Positions 24,876 to 36,052 of a stretch of 64,000 bases of DNA are shown here, in pieces (the first letter of the stretch is position 1; every line of letters starts with the position of its first letter). A model generated the notes under the pieces. That model was given only the letters and a program-made list of their open reading frames with translations, was not told the DNA's origin and did not search any database. The position numbers and the translations under genes were made by a program. The stretch spans positions 5,007,501 to 5,071,500 of the forward strand of contig CATNEN010000003.1 of the NCBI GenBank assembly GCA_950097015.1. Reading direction: 5' to 3'. Source of the DNA: Macrostomum hystrix (lineage: Eukaryota > Platyhelminthes > Macrostomidae).

Positions 24876-26890
24876 ATGGGTCAGGCTGCCACTCGTCAGG
24901 AAGCATTCTGGGACAGCTGCAGCTATGGTCGCGAATGGAAGGTCAGACAGATGTTAAACAGCGGTCGAGTGGATGTTAATTGGTTCAGCCCAGCGCACCA
25001 ATCGTGTCCCATCCACGTGGCTAGTCAGGGTAAGCCAGACATTGTTCGCCTACTATTGGATGCCGGTTGTCAAGTTGACGCTCGCGATGGTAAGCGCAAC
25101 ACCGCTTTGCACCAGGCCTCAATGACTGGTCAGGATGAAATTGTTGGCCTACTATTGGAAGCCGGAGCTGACACGAATGCTGTCAATGAGCGAGGTTGGT
25201 CTGCCTTGATCATGGCCTGCTATTTCTGTCAGCCCAGCGTGGTTAGACGCCTTCTAGCCGCTAAGAACTGTGACGCCGTGTTGCGTAATAGCGACGGTAG
25301 GAACTGTCTGCACGAATTATGCCGAGCGGCGCCAAAGAGCCAGATCTGTCAGAATGGCAAGCGGGTTAGTACGGCTAGCCTGGACCAGTCGCCACTCTAT
25401 GCGGCTATGATTGCTCAGTTGCGTAGTGTTGAAGAAGATTTACCGCCTGGATTACTGGCTGCCGATTGGCCCATTGTTCATGGTAGGCTATTTTTATTCA
25501 TCTATTTTGCTACTAGATTTTGCTAATGTTAAACCTCTGAAGTATCTGAGAAAGAGAATGCAAAATTTAAACAGAAAACACACCTGAAGTACTTGTAGAA
25601 AGCTTCTAAAATGCCCACTCCAGGCAAGACGTCCGAGCTTCGGGCTCACAATCAGCAGCAGCAGCAGGCTTCAACTAGGCGTCAGCTGACACCGCACCAG
25701 CCAGCCTCGGCTCCACTAGATCAGTCCCGCTTTGCCAGAGCCTTGGTTGACATCGCTGAGCAGCTGCTGGCTCCTGGCGCCTGTCCTAGTCTAGGCGTCG
25801 ATGACAGGAGCCGGCCGCCTGAGTCTGGTGCACGCGGAGAAGCCGACTTCACCCCGCTGATGTTCGCCGTCTATCACGGTCATCTGCCATTGGCTAGGTG
25901 CCTGTTGGACCACGGCGCCGATGTTGGCGCCGCCGACATGTCCGGTTGGACGGCCCTGCACTGGGCTGTTAATCGAGAGATGAAAAACATTGTGGAATTG
26001 TTAATTAGTTATGGTGCTAACCCGGAGAGAGAATCTCTGGTAAGCTCTCAAAGATATGTCTTTACGTACTTTGAACTTACATGATGTAACGGGTGTAAGA
26101 GATTGATGTCACGTGAATTGTACAGAAAGATTAAATTGTTTATCATGTGACTGTTATTTACTAGCTAACCTCTTTATATTTTATAATTGTGCACGTGGCT
26201 ATACATAATTAATAATAATGATGATGATCATAATTGTAGGAAGGCTGCTAATAATGACACATCATTTGGTGAAACTAGACACGTGCGTACGCAGCCAGCA
26301 AAAAGACGATTCTACACATTTCTCTGACTCCTGAGCACACACGCACAGTTGTGTACATTCTGCCCTGACTTTCTCATCGTCAGGCAGTGTACACTCTCAC
26401 TGTGCCTTGGAGGTTGGCCCTCAAGAGCTTAAATTGCTCGACAAGCCTCCAAGCCTTCTCTCCGCGGCTGCGCCTCAAACGAATGTGGCCTCGCCGCGGA
26501 ATCGAGCTCAGAAAGTAAATAATGTTAGAGTTAGCACATAGAGTTAAATATTTATTTTACATTTTTTAGCGCGGCGAAACGCCAATGGATCTGGCTAGCG
26601 ACGATCCGGAATTGCGTCTTCTTCTAACTCCTATCTATCCTGAGATCATTTCCAACGGCCACGTCACTACTGACGACGAAGATGACGAGGACGATAATGA
26701 TGAAGATGCAGAAGTAGCTGAGGACGATGATGCGGACGTCATCACTGAGAGAGCTCAGAACAGGCACAGCCGGGTCCCGATCTGTCCCGAACTATCCAAT
26801 AAGAATGAAGCTAATGTTGTTGCGAATCAAACTAGCACACTGGAACAGGCGCGCCTAATGCTGGCTAATGGCGAAGATTTGCACGATTGA
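24876..26890 (+). CDS. ankyrin-repeat protein with acidic tail
   Basis: Three exons: 24876-25482, 25624-26039 and 26570-26890, joined in phases 1 and 0 (447 residues). The start MGQAAT fits an N-myristoylation signal (Gly2, Thr6). Residues about 40-170 hold four ankyrin-type repeats (for example TALHQASMTGQDEIVGLLLEAG). A Gln-rich linker follows (NQQQQQASTRRQL). Two further repeats are ADFTPLMFAVYHGHLPLARC and the TALHWAVNREMKNIVELL unit. The last exon completes a repeat (RGETPMDLA) and then turns strongly acidic (TTDDEDDEDDNDED), ending GEDLHD. Ankyrin repeats are protein-binding scaffolds, so a membrane-tethered adaptor is possible but inferred only from the myristoylation motif. I cannot assign an orthologue. 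Confidence 0.85.
26225..26516 (-). repeat. tRNA-derived SINE (family 1), copy in ankyrin intron 2
   Basis: Matches the copies at 42.7, 48.0 and 55.5 kb, in reverse orientation. It runs from an 'aataatgatgatgatcataattg' tail-like side to the gagctcgattccg B-box-like core. The A-box end is cut off just short of exon 3. Confidence 0.8.
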
Positions 26891-27059
26891 GTCTTCAAAG
26901 ATTAAATGATACGTAGAACTATATTTTTGTGCATTGGCTTTAAGTTTTTACAGGCTTAAGCAATTATGATGACATTTTATGACTATCCTATTCTATATAA
27001 TAGCCTTTGTCGTTTTTTCTTAAGGTTATAAATGTTTAACACCTAATGTTTAATGATTA

Positions 27060-27530
27060 AGCGTCCATTTTAACCCAGTTAGATAAATCTCTACGCCAAA
27101 TGTACACTTGAAAAAATCTCTACCCCCAATGTACACTGATCAAGTGTCCCCTGTAACCCAGTTAAATAAATCTCTAGCCCCTATGTACACTGATCAAGTG
27201 TCCCCTGTAACCCAGTAAAATAAATCTCTACCCTAAATGTACACTGATCAAGTGTCCCCTGTAACCCAGTAAAATAATTCTCTAGCCCCTATGTACACTG
27301 ATCAAGTGTCCCCTGTAACCCAGTAAAATAAATCTCTAGCCACTATGTACACTGATCAAGTGTCCCCTGTAACCCAGTAAAATAAATCTCTAGCCACTAT
27401 GTACACTGATCAAGTGTCCCCTGTAACCCAGTAAAATAAATCTCTAGCCACTATGTACACTGATCAAGTGTCCCCTGTAACCCAGTTAAATAAATCTCTA
27501 CCCTAAATGTACATTCAGTTTGTACATTTA
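27060..27530. repeat. 54-bp minisatellite downstream of the ankyrin gene
   Basis: About 8 copies containing gtgtcccctgtaacccagta and tgtacactgatcaa. The flanks from 26891 to 28560 are AT-rich with no supported gene. Confidence 0.9.
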
Positions 27531-28565
27531 GGGTTGACTTAAAGAACAGGCACCACCAACCAAGCGTAATTTTTCGAGAAAAAAAGTAGTTTTTTAAATG
27601 CAAAGTTGCTTATGCCACATTCAATTTTAGTCATATGCTTTCGCGTCCTTATAATAATATTATAACAAATACTGACTTTTTGCTTACAATCCTTTTAACG
27701 GTCTAAGTTTTTACATAACTTCAACCTCGGTATTTAAACTATTATTGGTCCTGTTTTATTATTCTAATAGCATATTATGCTGTTAACAACTTTTGCGTAA
27801 TCTAATCAAGCTTTCTGTTTTTTTGCTTTTTACTCATGTTTATAATGCGTTTATAATAATTTATCATAAACACTCTACTGACTGCGGCTTTTACAATTTT
27901 TTTATTTACCCTAAAAAGTCTTGGATTTGATTCTTAACTAAATTCGCCAATATTTTCATGCTTGAAGCATAATTTTTCTGTTCTTGAATCTATTTTATTT
28001 GTTGTGCAATAATATATCATCTAATTGGCATGCATTAGTCACTTTAATCTTTTTTTCTGCTTCTCCCATGCCTTTATTTTCTGTTTTATAAGTTTGTTTT
28101 ATTTAAACGATATAAATATTGTAAAGGTACAGATTAATAGACAATCTAGAATGCCTATTTTTGCTGAATCTACCTGCAGTAGTATATATTAATATTTATA
28201 TTTAATTTAAATAAATCTGCAATGACATTAGACTTTTTTCTACCTAATTATTTTTTGCTTTAACCCTGTTTAAACACGTCTACAATTCAACAAAACAATT
28301 GCTTTGGCAATTCGAAATAATGTGATAACCTGACAATAGCTGATTGATGTGAAATTAAATAATTGACACGCTTCGATTTTTTTCGTTGTTTAACAAGTTC
28401 GAAAATAAATACTGCAATGTTTTATTTCGAAAGTTATAAATTTGTTGAATCAGCAGTTGTTCTAATTTTTTTTAACACTATAAGTATAAATAGTCTATAA
28501 AAATAGTCATTTAAGTATTTTATTTAGTAATAATAAATAATTAATTTATAATAATAATAATAGAT
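27531..28565. other. AT-rich intergenic DNA
   Basis: About 1 kb of strongly AT-rich sequence. No coding, RNA or repeat structure was seen. Confidence 0.4.
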
Positions 28566-28569
28566 TGAT

Positions 28570-28816
28570 CAGGTCAGATGTGCAGCCGACAGCACAGCCG
28601 CAGCTATTGCACGGCGCATCTGAAGGCTGCGTACGGCTGTTCAGTCCATGGACTGGGGGGACGCCACACCCGCCCTAAAATTACGCCAGCTAATTGTAAC
28701 AATGCAGAGTTAAGTGTCTTGCTAATAGACACGAATTGTTCAAGTGGAGTTAGAAATCGAACCCCCGACCTTCAAGTCGTAAGTGCTCTAAGCACTAGGC
28801 TACAACTCTCTATTTG
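28570..28816 (-). repeat. tRNA-derived SINE (family 2)
   Basis: Read on the - strand it begins with a tRNA-like head (gtagcctagtgcttagagc as A box, gggggttcgatttc as B box). The acceptor-like arms pair (agagttg with taactcc). A GC-rich body follows down to 28570. The tail continues past the tRNA, so this is a SINE rather than a tRNA gene. Confidence 0.7.
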
Positions 28817-28828
28817 GTAACAATGTGG

Positions 28829-28915
28829 TTGAGGCCCAAAATTGTCTGATTTGGGCTAAGATTCGAACTCCGTAGTTCCAGTTGTCTAGCCTGCTTAACA
28901 CTCATGCATCGAGGC
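28829..28915 (-). repeat. second tRNA-like head abutting the HMGXB4-like start
   Basis: On the - strand, gtgttaagcaggctagac and ggagttcgaatctt resemble A and B boxes. It overlaps the proposed start codon region of the HMG-box gene at 28904. Confidence 0.5.
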
Positions 28916-30597
28916 GACTCAGCATCAGCGGCGGCGGCGGCAGACCCGCTAACTCGGACATTGCTCAGCCTGCAGTCCGCCATCAGCGCGTCGACATCCG
29001 CCGCCGCGGCAGCCGCCTCCGAGCGGAAGAAGCCACGCAAATCTGAGCACTACACGCAGCAGCAGCAGCAGCAGCAGCAGTCCACCAGAACTGCCGGCTC
29101 GTCAATGTCAATGTCCATGGACATTGGCTCCGGTGAATTCGGCGATTTCGACGACGTCATGTCGATGAATTCGCCGCCAGATTCCGTGATGCAGGCCGAC
29201 GCCGCCCGCAGGAATCTAAACAGCCGGTTGCTAAGCAGCGGCCGAATGAAACAGACTGGCAAGAAGGCTAACAAATCAATGGAAGTCCGCGCCAGCGACC
29301 TCCTTGGCTTCAAGAAGTTTAGCGGCCACATGCTCTGGTGCCGGGTGCAGAAGGCCAAACTGGCCGAGGGCGGCGGTGGCGGCGATTTCGGTGGCGGAGC
29401 TTCCGCGTCAGCCGACTTTGAAGATCAGCAGGTGAGTAGTTTATGCCTTCCTTCATCTAACTGAATATGTTCTGCCTTCTTAACCTTCATCTCACTTCAT
29501 ATATTCTGACCTTTCATCTCACCATCCAATCCTTTCTGACTGCTTTTTCTTTTTCAATTATTTTTTACCCTTCATCTCAGCCTGCAGTCCCTTCATTCGA
29601 CCCCTCCCCGCTCATATCCAGGTGGACAAGCGCAAGCTGCAGCAGCTGTGGCAGTACCTGCCCGAGAAGGAGAAGCGCCAGTGGAATGTCAAGGCCAGCC
29701 GACTGATGCGTCAGGCCGCCCGCATCGGCGCGCGCAGCTTCGGCGCCGGCGCCAGTCCGCGCCAGCTGGCCGATCATCGCGCTGTGGAGGCCGTCAAACG
29801 GCTGGCCGGCGAGCGGCGCCGACTGCAGGTCGGTCCCTCTTTGCCTGTCCTTTACCTGTAGCTCCGTGCTTGTCCTTCTGTGCCTGTCCTTCTGTGCCTG
29901 TCCCTCTGTGCCTGTCCTTCTGTGCCTGTCCCTCTGTGCCTGTCCTTCTGTGCCTGTCCTTCTGTGCCTGTCCCTAGCTGTGCCTGTCCTTCTGTGCCTG
30001 TCCCTAGCTGTGCCTGTCCCTAGCTGTGCCTGTATATGTGTGTCTGTCTTTGTTTGCCTGTGTTTGTCTGTCCTTCTGTACCTGTCCGTGTGTGTGTGTC
30101 TGCCTGCATCTTTCGGCTGTGTCTGTCTGGCTTTCTCTCTCTGTCTGTCTGTGTCTTAGCTGGCTTATGTACCTGCCAAATATATATTTTTTTCATTTTT
30201 ATTCCTATTTTTAGCTTGCATTAATTTGTTTTGTTTCAGTGAGCCATATAATTATCTTTTCTGTACGAGATTTATACCTGTCGCTCCTCTAATTATTTTG
30301 CTCATCAATTTCGCAGTTACAAATGGAGAAGGCCAAACTCGGCCGGTTCACCGCCCTAGACGTGGCCGCCCACCTGAAACTGCTCGGCGACTCGCTTCAA
30401 GCACTCGGCCTCCGGTTGAAGCGCGCCACCACGGTGTCTCACGCTGGTTCGCTGGCTGTTGTCACCGACTCATTACTCTGCGCCTTGGTCTGCTTGCACT
30501 GCTTGGCTACTCAGGCGCCTGGCATTGCCGAAGCTGTGGATGTGGCCGAAGCTGCTGACAGTCTGGACAACTGCGCCTTCTTCATGCCCGGCCTGGC

Positions 30598-30636
<39 letters not shown>

Positions 30637-30652
30637 TTCACACTCAGGCTGA
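28904..30652 (+). CDS. HMGXB4-like HMG-box protein
   Basis: Three exons: 28904-29431, 29622-29828 and 30317-30652, all phase 0 (356 residues from the first ATG). The N-terminus is Ala/Ser-rich with a poly-Gln run. An HMG-type box starts at FKKFSGHMLWCR and resumes in exon 2 as QLWQYLPEKEKRQWNVKASR. A Gly-rich insert (AEGGGGGDFGGG) splits it. The last exon has the conserved HMGXB4 C-terminal region: ALDVAAHLKLLGDSLQALG, VSHAGSLAVVTDSLLCAL, SLDNCAFFMPGL. It ends in poly-Gly. In vertebrates HMGXB4 is a nuclear regulator linked to Wnt signalling and NURF-type chromatin complexes. The C-terminal signature, more than the HMG box, drives this call. The true 5' end is uncertain because the first ATG lies in a tRNA-like repeat, and an acceptor-like ctcag at 28917-28921 could start the exon instead. 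Confidence 0.82.
29850..30140. repeat. degenerate tgtgcctgtcc repeats in HMGXB4 intron 2
   Basis: Tandem tgcctgtccttctg and tgcctgtccctagctg units begin about 20 bp after the exon 2 donor and decay to tgtctgtc motifs. Apparent Cys-rich ORFs here are repeat artefacts. Confidence 0.8.
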
Positions 30653-31537
30653 GGCTAATCCGACTATAATCTCGGTGACATGTTGGCAGCTTTTACGGTA
30701 TTTAAAGTTCTCTCTATCTTTGTTGTGTCTATTCTCTTTTTTCTCCTCTCCTTTCAAATCACCTGTCATCTACTCCCATCTCTCATCTCTCATCTCTCAT
30801 ATCTCATCTCCTCTCATTTGTCATATCTCATCTCCTCTCATTTGTCATATCTCATCTCTTCTTATCTCTCATATCTCATCTCCTCTCATCTCTCCTTCTT
30901 CTGTAGCTCTTGTCGGCTATTCTCAAAATCGTATGTTAGTATTTATTTACATTCTGTTTATTCAAAGCAAAGTATATATTTTTCCATCTGTAATATCAAT
31001 TTCCATTTCAACGAGTCTGTTTGTCGGTGTCTGCAAGTATTTGCATAAAATCTAATAATACGCTTTCTATATAGCCTACATTCATGATGCAATCATTGTG
31101 CAACAATAATACTTTGTAAATCGTGTTTAACGTTAAATATACTAATTTATACTATGCATTTGGTGTGGCACACCTAAAGTAATTTGCTGTTAAATAACTG
31201 TAAAATACTTGGTGCTTTTGTATTTTCCTTATCGAAATGTGAAAATATCTATTGCTATGCGGAAGGCATCACGACTGTTTAGTTGAAAAAGCTAAAAAAA
31301 ATGTTTTTCGTATGCTTGGGCAAAGTTCGTGACACAAAAAATTATAAATATACGAGTAATAGCTTTACATTAAACCTCATTTATGGTAATATCAGTGTGC
31401 TACTTAAAATTGTAATTTGTTTTTTTTGTGAAGTAGCATCAATGATTCGCCAGTATACGTGACAGATTCTCCAATCAATGATTGATTCGAAATAACAGGA
31501 AAAAATCTATTTTTAACAGTACGAGTAAAACTACCAA
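30653..31537. other. 3' flank of HMGXB4-like gene
   Basis: Contains a short tctcatctc-rich stretch (30770-30900), similar in flavour to the later 16-bp satellite, then AT-rich sequence. No supported gene. Confidence 0.4.
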
Positions 31538-34500
31538 GTGGAAATTCTCCCCTCCCCTAACAATTTTTTCTGCTGCACCCGAGCGGAGCAACGCAAGCAC
31601 ACGAAACTCATGAAAAAGGGCCTGTTGCGCATCGTCAGTAACATTTATGAAGTCGCCAGCTCTTCGGACCATCGAGATATTCAATCGAGATTGCGCCTCA
31701 GTTCGGCCTTGCCAGGCCTTCAAACTTTATCAGCATGTCACCTGAATGTGCCTACATCATCTCCGTCTTCGGTGGTCACCTATATTTATCTAGACCAGGG
31801 GTCGGCAAACTCCGGCCCGCGGGCCAGATGCGGCCCTCGAAGCTCCCAAATCCGGCCCGTTGCCCCTTCCAACACCTATAGTATCATCTCATCTCTCATC
31901 TCTCCCGTGTCTCATCTCTCCCGTGTCTCATCTCTCCCATGTCTCATTTCTCCCGTGTCTCATCTCTCCCGTGTCTCATCTCTCCCGTGTCTCATCTCTC
32001 CCGTGTCTCATTTCTCCCGTGTCTCATCTCTCCCGTGTCTCATCTCTCCCGTGTCTCATCTCTCCCGTGTCTCATCTTTCCCGTGTCTCAACTCTCCCGT
32101 GTCTCATCTCTCCCGTGTCTCATCTCTCCCGTGTCTCATCTTTCCCGTGTCTCATCTCTCCCGTGTCTCATTTCTCCCGTGTCTCATCTCTCCCGTGTCT
32201 CATCTCTCCCGTGTCTCATCTCTCCCGTGTCTCATTTCTCCCGTGTCTCATCTCTCCCGTGTCTCATCTCTCCCGTGTCTCATTTATCCCGTGTCTCATC
32301 TCTCCCGTGTCTCATCTCTCCCGTGTCTCATCTCTCCCGTGTCTCATCTCTCCCGTGTCTCATCTCTCCCGTGTCTCATTTATCCCGTGTCTCATCTCTC
32401 CCGTGTCTCATTTATCCCGTGTCTCATCTCTCCCGTGTCTCATCTTTCCCGTGTCTCAACTCTCCCGTGTCTATCTCTCCCGTGCCTCATCTCTCCCGTG
32501 TCTCATCTCTCCCGTGTCTCATTTATCCCGTGTCTCATCTCTCCCGTGTCTCATCTTTCCCGTGTCTCAACTCTCCCGTGTCTCATCTCTCCCGTGTCTC
32601 ATCTCTCCCGTGTCTCATCTCTCCCGTGTCTCATTTATCCCGTGTCTCATCTCTCCCGTGTCTCATCTCTCCCGTGTCTCATCTTTCCCGTGTCTCATTT
32701 ATCCCGTGTCTCATCTCTCCCGTGTCTCATCTTTCCCGTGTCTCAACTCTCCCGTGTCTCATCTTTCCCGTGTCTCATCTCTCCCGTGTCTCATTTCTCC
32801 CGTGTCTCATCTCTCCCGTGTCTCATCTCTTCCGTGTCTCATTTATCCCGTGTCTCATCTCTCCCGTGTCTCATCTCTCCCGTGTCTCATCTCTCCCGTG
32901 TCTCATTTCTCCCGTGTCTCATCTCTCCCGTGTCTCATCTCTCCCGTGTCTCATTTATCCCCTGTCTCATCTCTCCCGTGTCTCATCTCTCCCGTGTCTC
33001 ATCTCTCCCGTGTCTCATTTATCCCGTGTCTCATCTCTCCCGTGTCTCATCTCTCCCGTGTCTCATTTATCCCGTGTCTCATCTCTCCCGTGTCTCATTT
33101 ATCCCGTGTCTCATCTCTCCCGTGTCTCATCTTTCCCGTGTCTCAACTCTCCCGTGTCTATCTCTCCCGTGTCTCATCTCTCCCGTGTCTCATCTCTCCC
33201 GTGTCTCATTTATCCCGTGTCTCATCTCTCCCGTGTCTCATCTCTCCCGTGTCTCATCTCTCCCGTGTCTCATTTCTCCCGTGTCTCATCTCTCCCGTGT
33301 CTCATCTCTCCCGTGTCTCATCTCTCCCGTGTCTCATCTCTCCCGTGTCTCATCTCTCCCGTGTCTCATCTCTCCCGTGTCTCATTTATCCCGTGTCTCA
33401 TCTCTCCCGTGTCTCATCTCTCCCGTGTCTCATCTCTCCCGTGTCTCATTTATCCCGTGTCTCATCTCTCCCGTGTCTCATCTCTCCCGTGTCTCATCTT
33501 TCCCGTGTCTCATTTATCCCGTGTCTCATCTCTCCCGTGTCTCATCTTTCCCGTGTCTCAACTCTCCCGTGTCTCATCTTTCCCGTGTCTCATCTCTCCC
33601 GTGTCTCATTTCTCCCGTGTCTCATCTCTCCCGTGTCTCATCTCTTCCGTGTCTCATTTATCCCGTGTCTCATCTCTCCCGTGTCTCATCTCTCCCGTGT
33701 CTCATCTCTCCCGTGTCTCATTTCTCCCGTGTCTCATCTCTCCCGTGTCTCATCTCTCCCGTGTCTCATTTATCCCCTGTCTCATCTCTCCCGTGTCTCA
33801 TCTCTCCCGTGTCTCATCTCTCCCGTGTCTCATTTATCCCGTGTCTCATCTCTCCCGTGTCTCATCTCTCCCGTGTCTCATTTATCCCGTGTCTCATCTC
33901 TCCCGTGTCTCATTTATCCCGTGTCTCATCTCTCCCGTGTCTCATCTTTCCCGTGTCTCAACTCTCCCGTGTCTATCTCTCCCGTGTCTCATCTCTCCCG
34001 TGTCTCATCTCTCCCGTGTCTCATTTATCCCGTGTCTCATCTCTCCCGTGTCTCATCTCTCCCGTGTCTCATCTCTCCCGTGTCTCATTTCTCCCGTGTC
34101 TCATCTCTCCCGTGTCTCATCTCTCCCGTGTCTCATCTCTCCCGTGTCTCATCTCTCCCGTGTCTCATCTCTCCCGTGTCTCATCTCTCCCGTGTCTCAT
34201 TTATCCCGTGTCTCATCTCTCCCGTGTCTCATCTCTCCCTTGTCTCATCTCTCCCGTGTCTCATTTATCCCCTGTCTCATCTCTCCCGTGCCTCATCTCT
34301 CCCGTGTCTCATCTCTCCCGTGTCTCATTTCTCCCGTGTCTCATCTCTCCCGTGTCTCATCTCTCCCGTGTCTCATCTCTCCCGTGTCTCATCTCTCCCG
34401 TGTCTCATCTCTCCCGTGTCTCATTTATCCCGTGTCTCATCTCTCCCGTGTCTCATCTCTCCCTTGTCTCATCTCTCCCGTGTCTCATTTATCCCCTGTC

Positions 34501-35968
34501 TCATCTCTCCCGTGCCTCATCTCTCCCGTGTCTCATCTTTCCCGTGTCTCAACTCTCCCGTGTCTCATCTCTCCCGTGTCTCATCTCTCCCGTGTCTCAT
34601 CTCTCCCGTGTCTCATTTATCCCGTGTCTCATCTCTCCCGTGTCTCATCTCTCCCGTGTCTCATCTCTCCCGTGTCTCATTTCTCCCGTGTCTCATCTCT
34701 CCCGTGTCTCATCTCTCCCGTGTCTCATCTCTCCCGTGTCTCATCTCTCCCGTGTCTCATCTCTCCCGTGTCTCATCTCTCCCGTGTCTCATTTATCCCG
34801 TGTCTCATCTCTCCCGTGTCTCATCTCTCCCTTGTCTCATCTCTCCCGTGTCTCATTTATCCCCTGTCTCATCTCTCCCGTGCCTCATCTCTCCCTTGTC
34901 TCATCTCTCCCGTGTCTCATTTATCCCCTGTCTCATCTCTCCCGTGCCTCATCTCTCCCGTGTCTCATCTCTCCCGTGTCTCATCTCTCCCGTGTCTCAT
35001 CTCTCCCGTGTCTCATTTATCCCCTGTCTTATCTCTCCCGTGTCTCATCTTTCCCGTGTCTCAACTCTCCCGTGTCTCATCTCTACCGTGTCTCATCTCT
35101 CCCGTGTCTCATTTATCCCGTGTCTCATCTCTCCCGTGTCTCATTTATCCCGTGTCTCATCTCTCCCGTGTCTCATCTCTCCCTTGTCTCATCTCTCCCG
35201 TGTCTCATTTATCCCCTGTCTCATCTCTCCCGTGCCTCATCTCTCCCGTGTCTCATCTCTCCCGTGTCTCATCTCTCCCGTGTCTCATCTCTCCCTTGTC
35301 TCATCTCTCCCGTGTCTCATTTATCCCCTGTCTCATCTTTCCCGTGTCTCAACTCTCCCGTGTCTCATCTCTCCCGTGTCTCATCTCTCCCGTGTCTCAT
35401 CTCCCGTGTCTCATTTATCCCGTGTCTCATCTCTCCCGTGTCTCATCTCTCCCGTGTCTCATCTCTCCCGTGTCTCAACTCTCCCGTGTCTCATCTCTCC
35501 CGTGTCTCATCTCTCCCGTGTCTCATCTCTCCCGTGTCTCATCTCTCCCGTGTCTCATCTCTCCCGTGTCTCATCTCTCCCGTGTCTCATTTATCCCGTG
35601 TCTATCTCTCCCGTGTCTCATCTCTTCCTTATATCATATTTCTATAATCAAAGCGGCCCGCTGTCGTCTTTTAGATTCTCTCTTTGGCCCGCCAGCAAAT
35701 AAGTTTGCCGACCCCTGATCTAGACGGACTGCTGGACCCTCAAGGGCTGCAACAGGTGGAAGGAACTAGGCCACTATGGCACTATGGACACCCTGACGCG
35801 AACTTCTCCGATTTCCCTGGTGAAGCCTATAATTCCCCCTCCCCAAGTCTGTCAACCAATCAGTCATCACCCAACGCTGTTGGCATTCGTGCGCTGCCAA
35901 AAAAATGTCGGGGTAATCCCCTTGGTAAAAAACAGGAGGCAGAATGGCTTTGTAGGCCTACTGTTTAG
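31538..35968 (+). pseudogene. exon-like open frame split by a hAT insertion, unknown protein
   Basis: The frame 31538-31795 (with KKGLLRIVSNIYEVASSSD) runs up to the left target duplication. The same frame resumes after the right one (35726 on, with LLDPQGLQQVEGTRPLWHYG) and stays open to 35968. Counting one target copy, the two halves join without a frameshift into about 166 codons. That argues the hAT landed in a coding exon. A possible acceptor lies near 31581 (cccgag/cggagc) and a donor near 35820 (cctg/gtgaag). The base composition of both halves looks coding. I do not recognise the protein. Either the allele is disrupted or this is the tail of an already dead gene. Removal of the element as part of an intron is a third possibility. 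Confidence 0.5.
31788..35725 (+). mobile_element. non-autonomous hAT element, copy 1, with 3.8 kb of 16-bp satellite inside
   Basis: The element spans 31796-35717, flanked by a perfect 8-bp target duplication ATCTAGAC (31788-31795 and 35718-35725). Ends are CAGGGGTCGGCAAACT and its inverse, with GGCCCGC-rich subterminal sequence, typical of hAT elements. No transposase is present. The interior (about 31870-35630) is about 235 copies of tctcatctctcccgtg. Because 16 is not a multiple of 3, three long + frames stay open across it; these are not genes. Confidence 0.95.
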
Positions 35969-36052
35969 AATCGAAATAATTATAACGAATCAGTAAGTCA
36001 ATAAGTGGCATTTATCTAATTGTGTACAATATATGTCACAGTTGAAAATCAT
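35969..36052. other. short gap between the split frame and receptor paralogue 1
   Basis: AT-rich and convergent: the + strand frame ends at 35968 and the - strand receptor stop is at 36053. Confidence 0.4.

Noticed and set aside
28740-28812. Stand-alone tRNA gene on the - strand
   Set aside because: A and B boxes and a partial fold exist, but the sequence continues into a SINE body and the acceptor stem is imperfect.
29866-30224. Cys-rich small proteins
   Set aside because: Products of tgcctgtcc intron repeats of the HMGXB4-like gene.
31538-35718. Three overlapping + strand ORFs of 1259-1369 codons
   Set aside because: They are the three frames of a stop-free 16-bp satellite (48-bp super-period) inside a hAT element; no domain and no codon bias.
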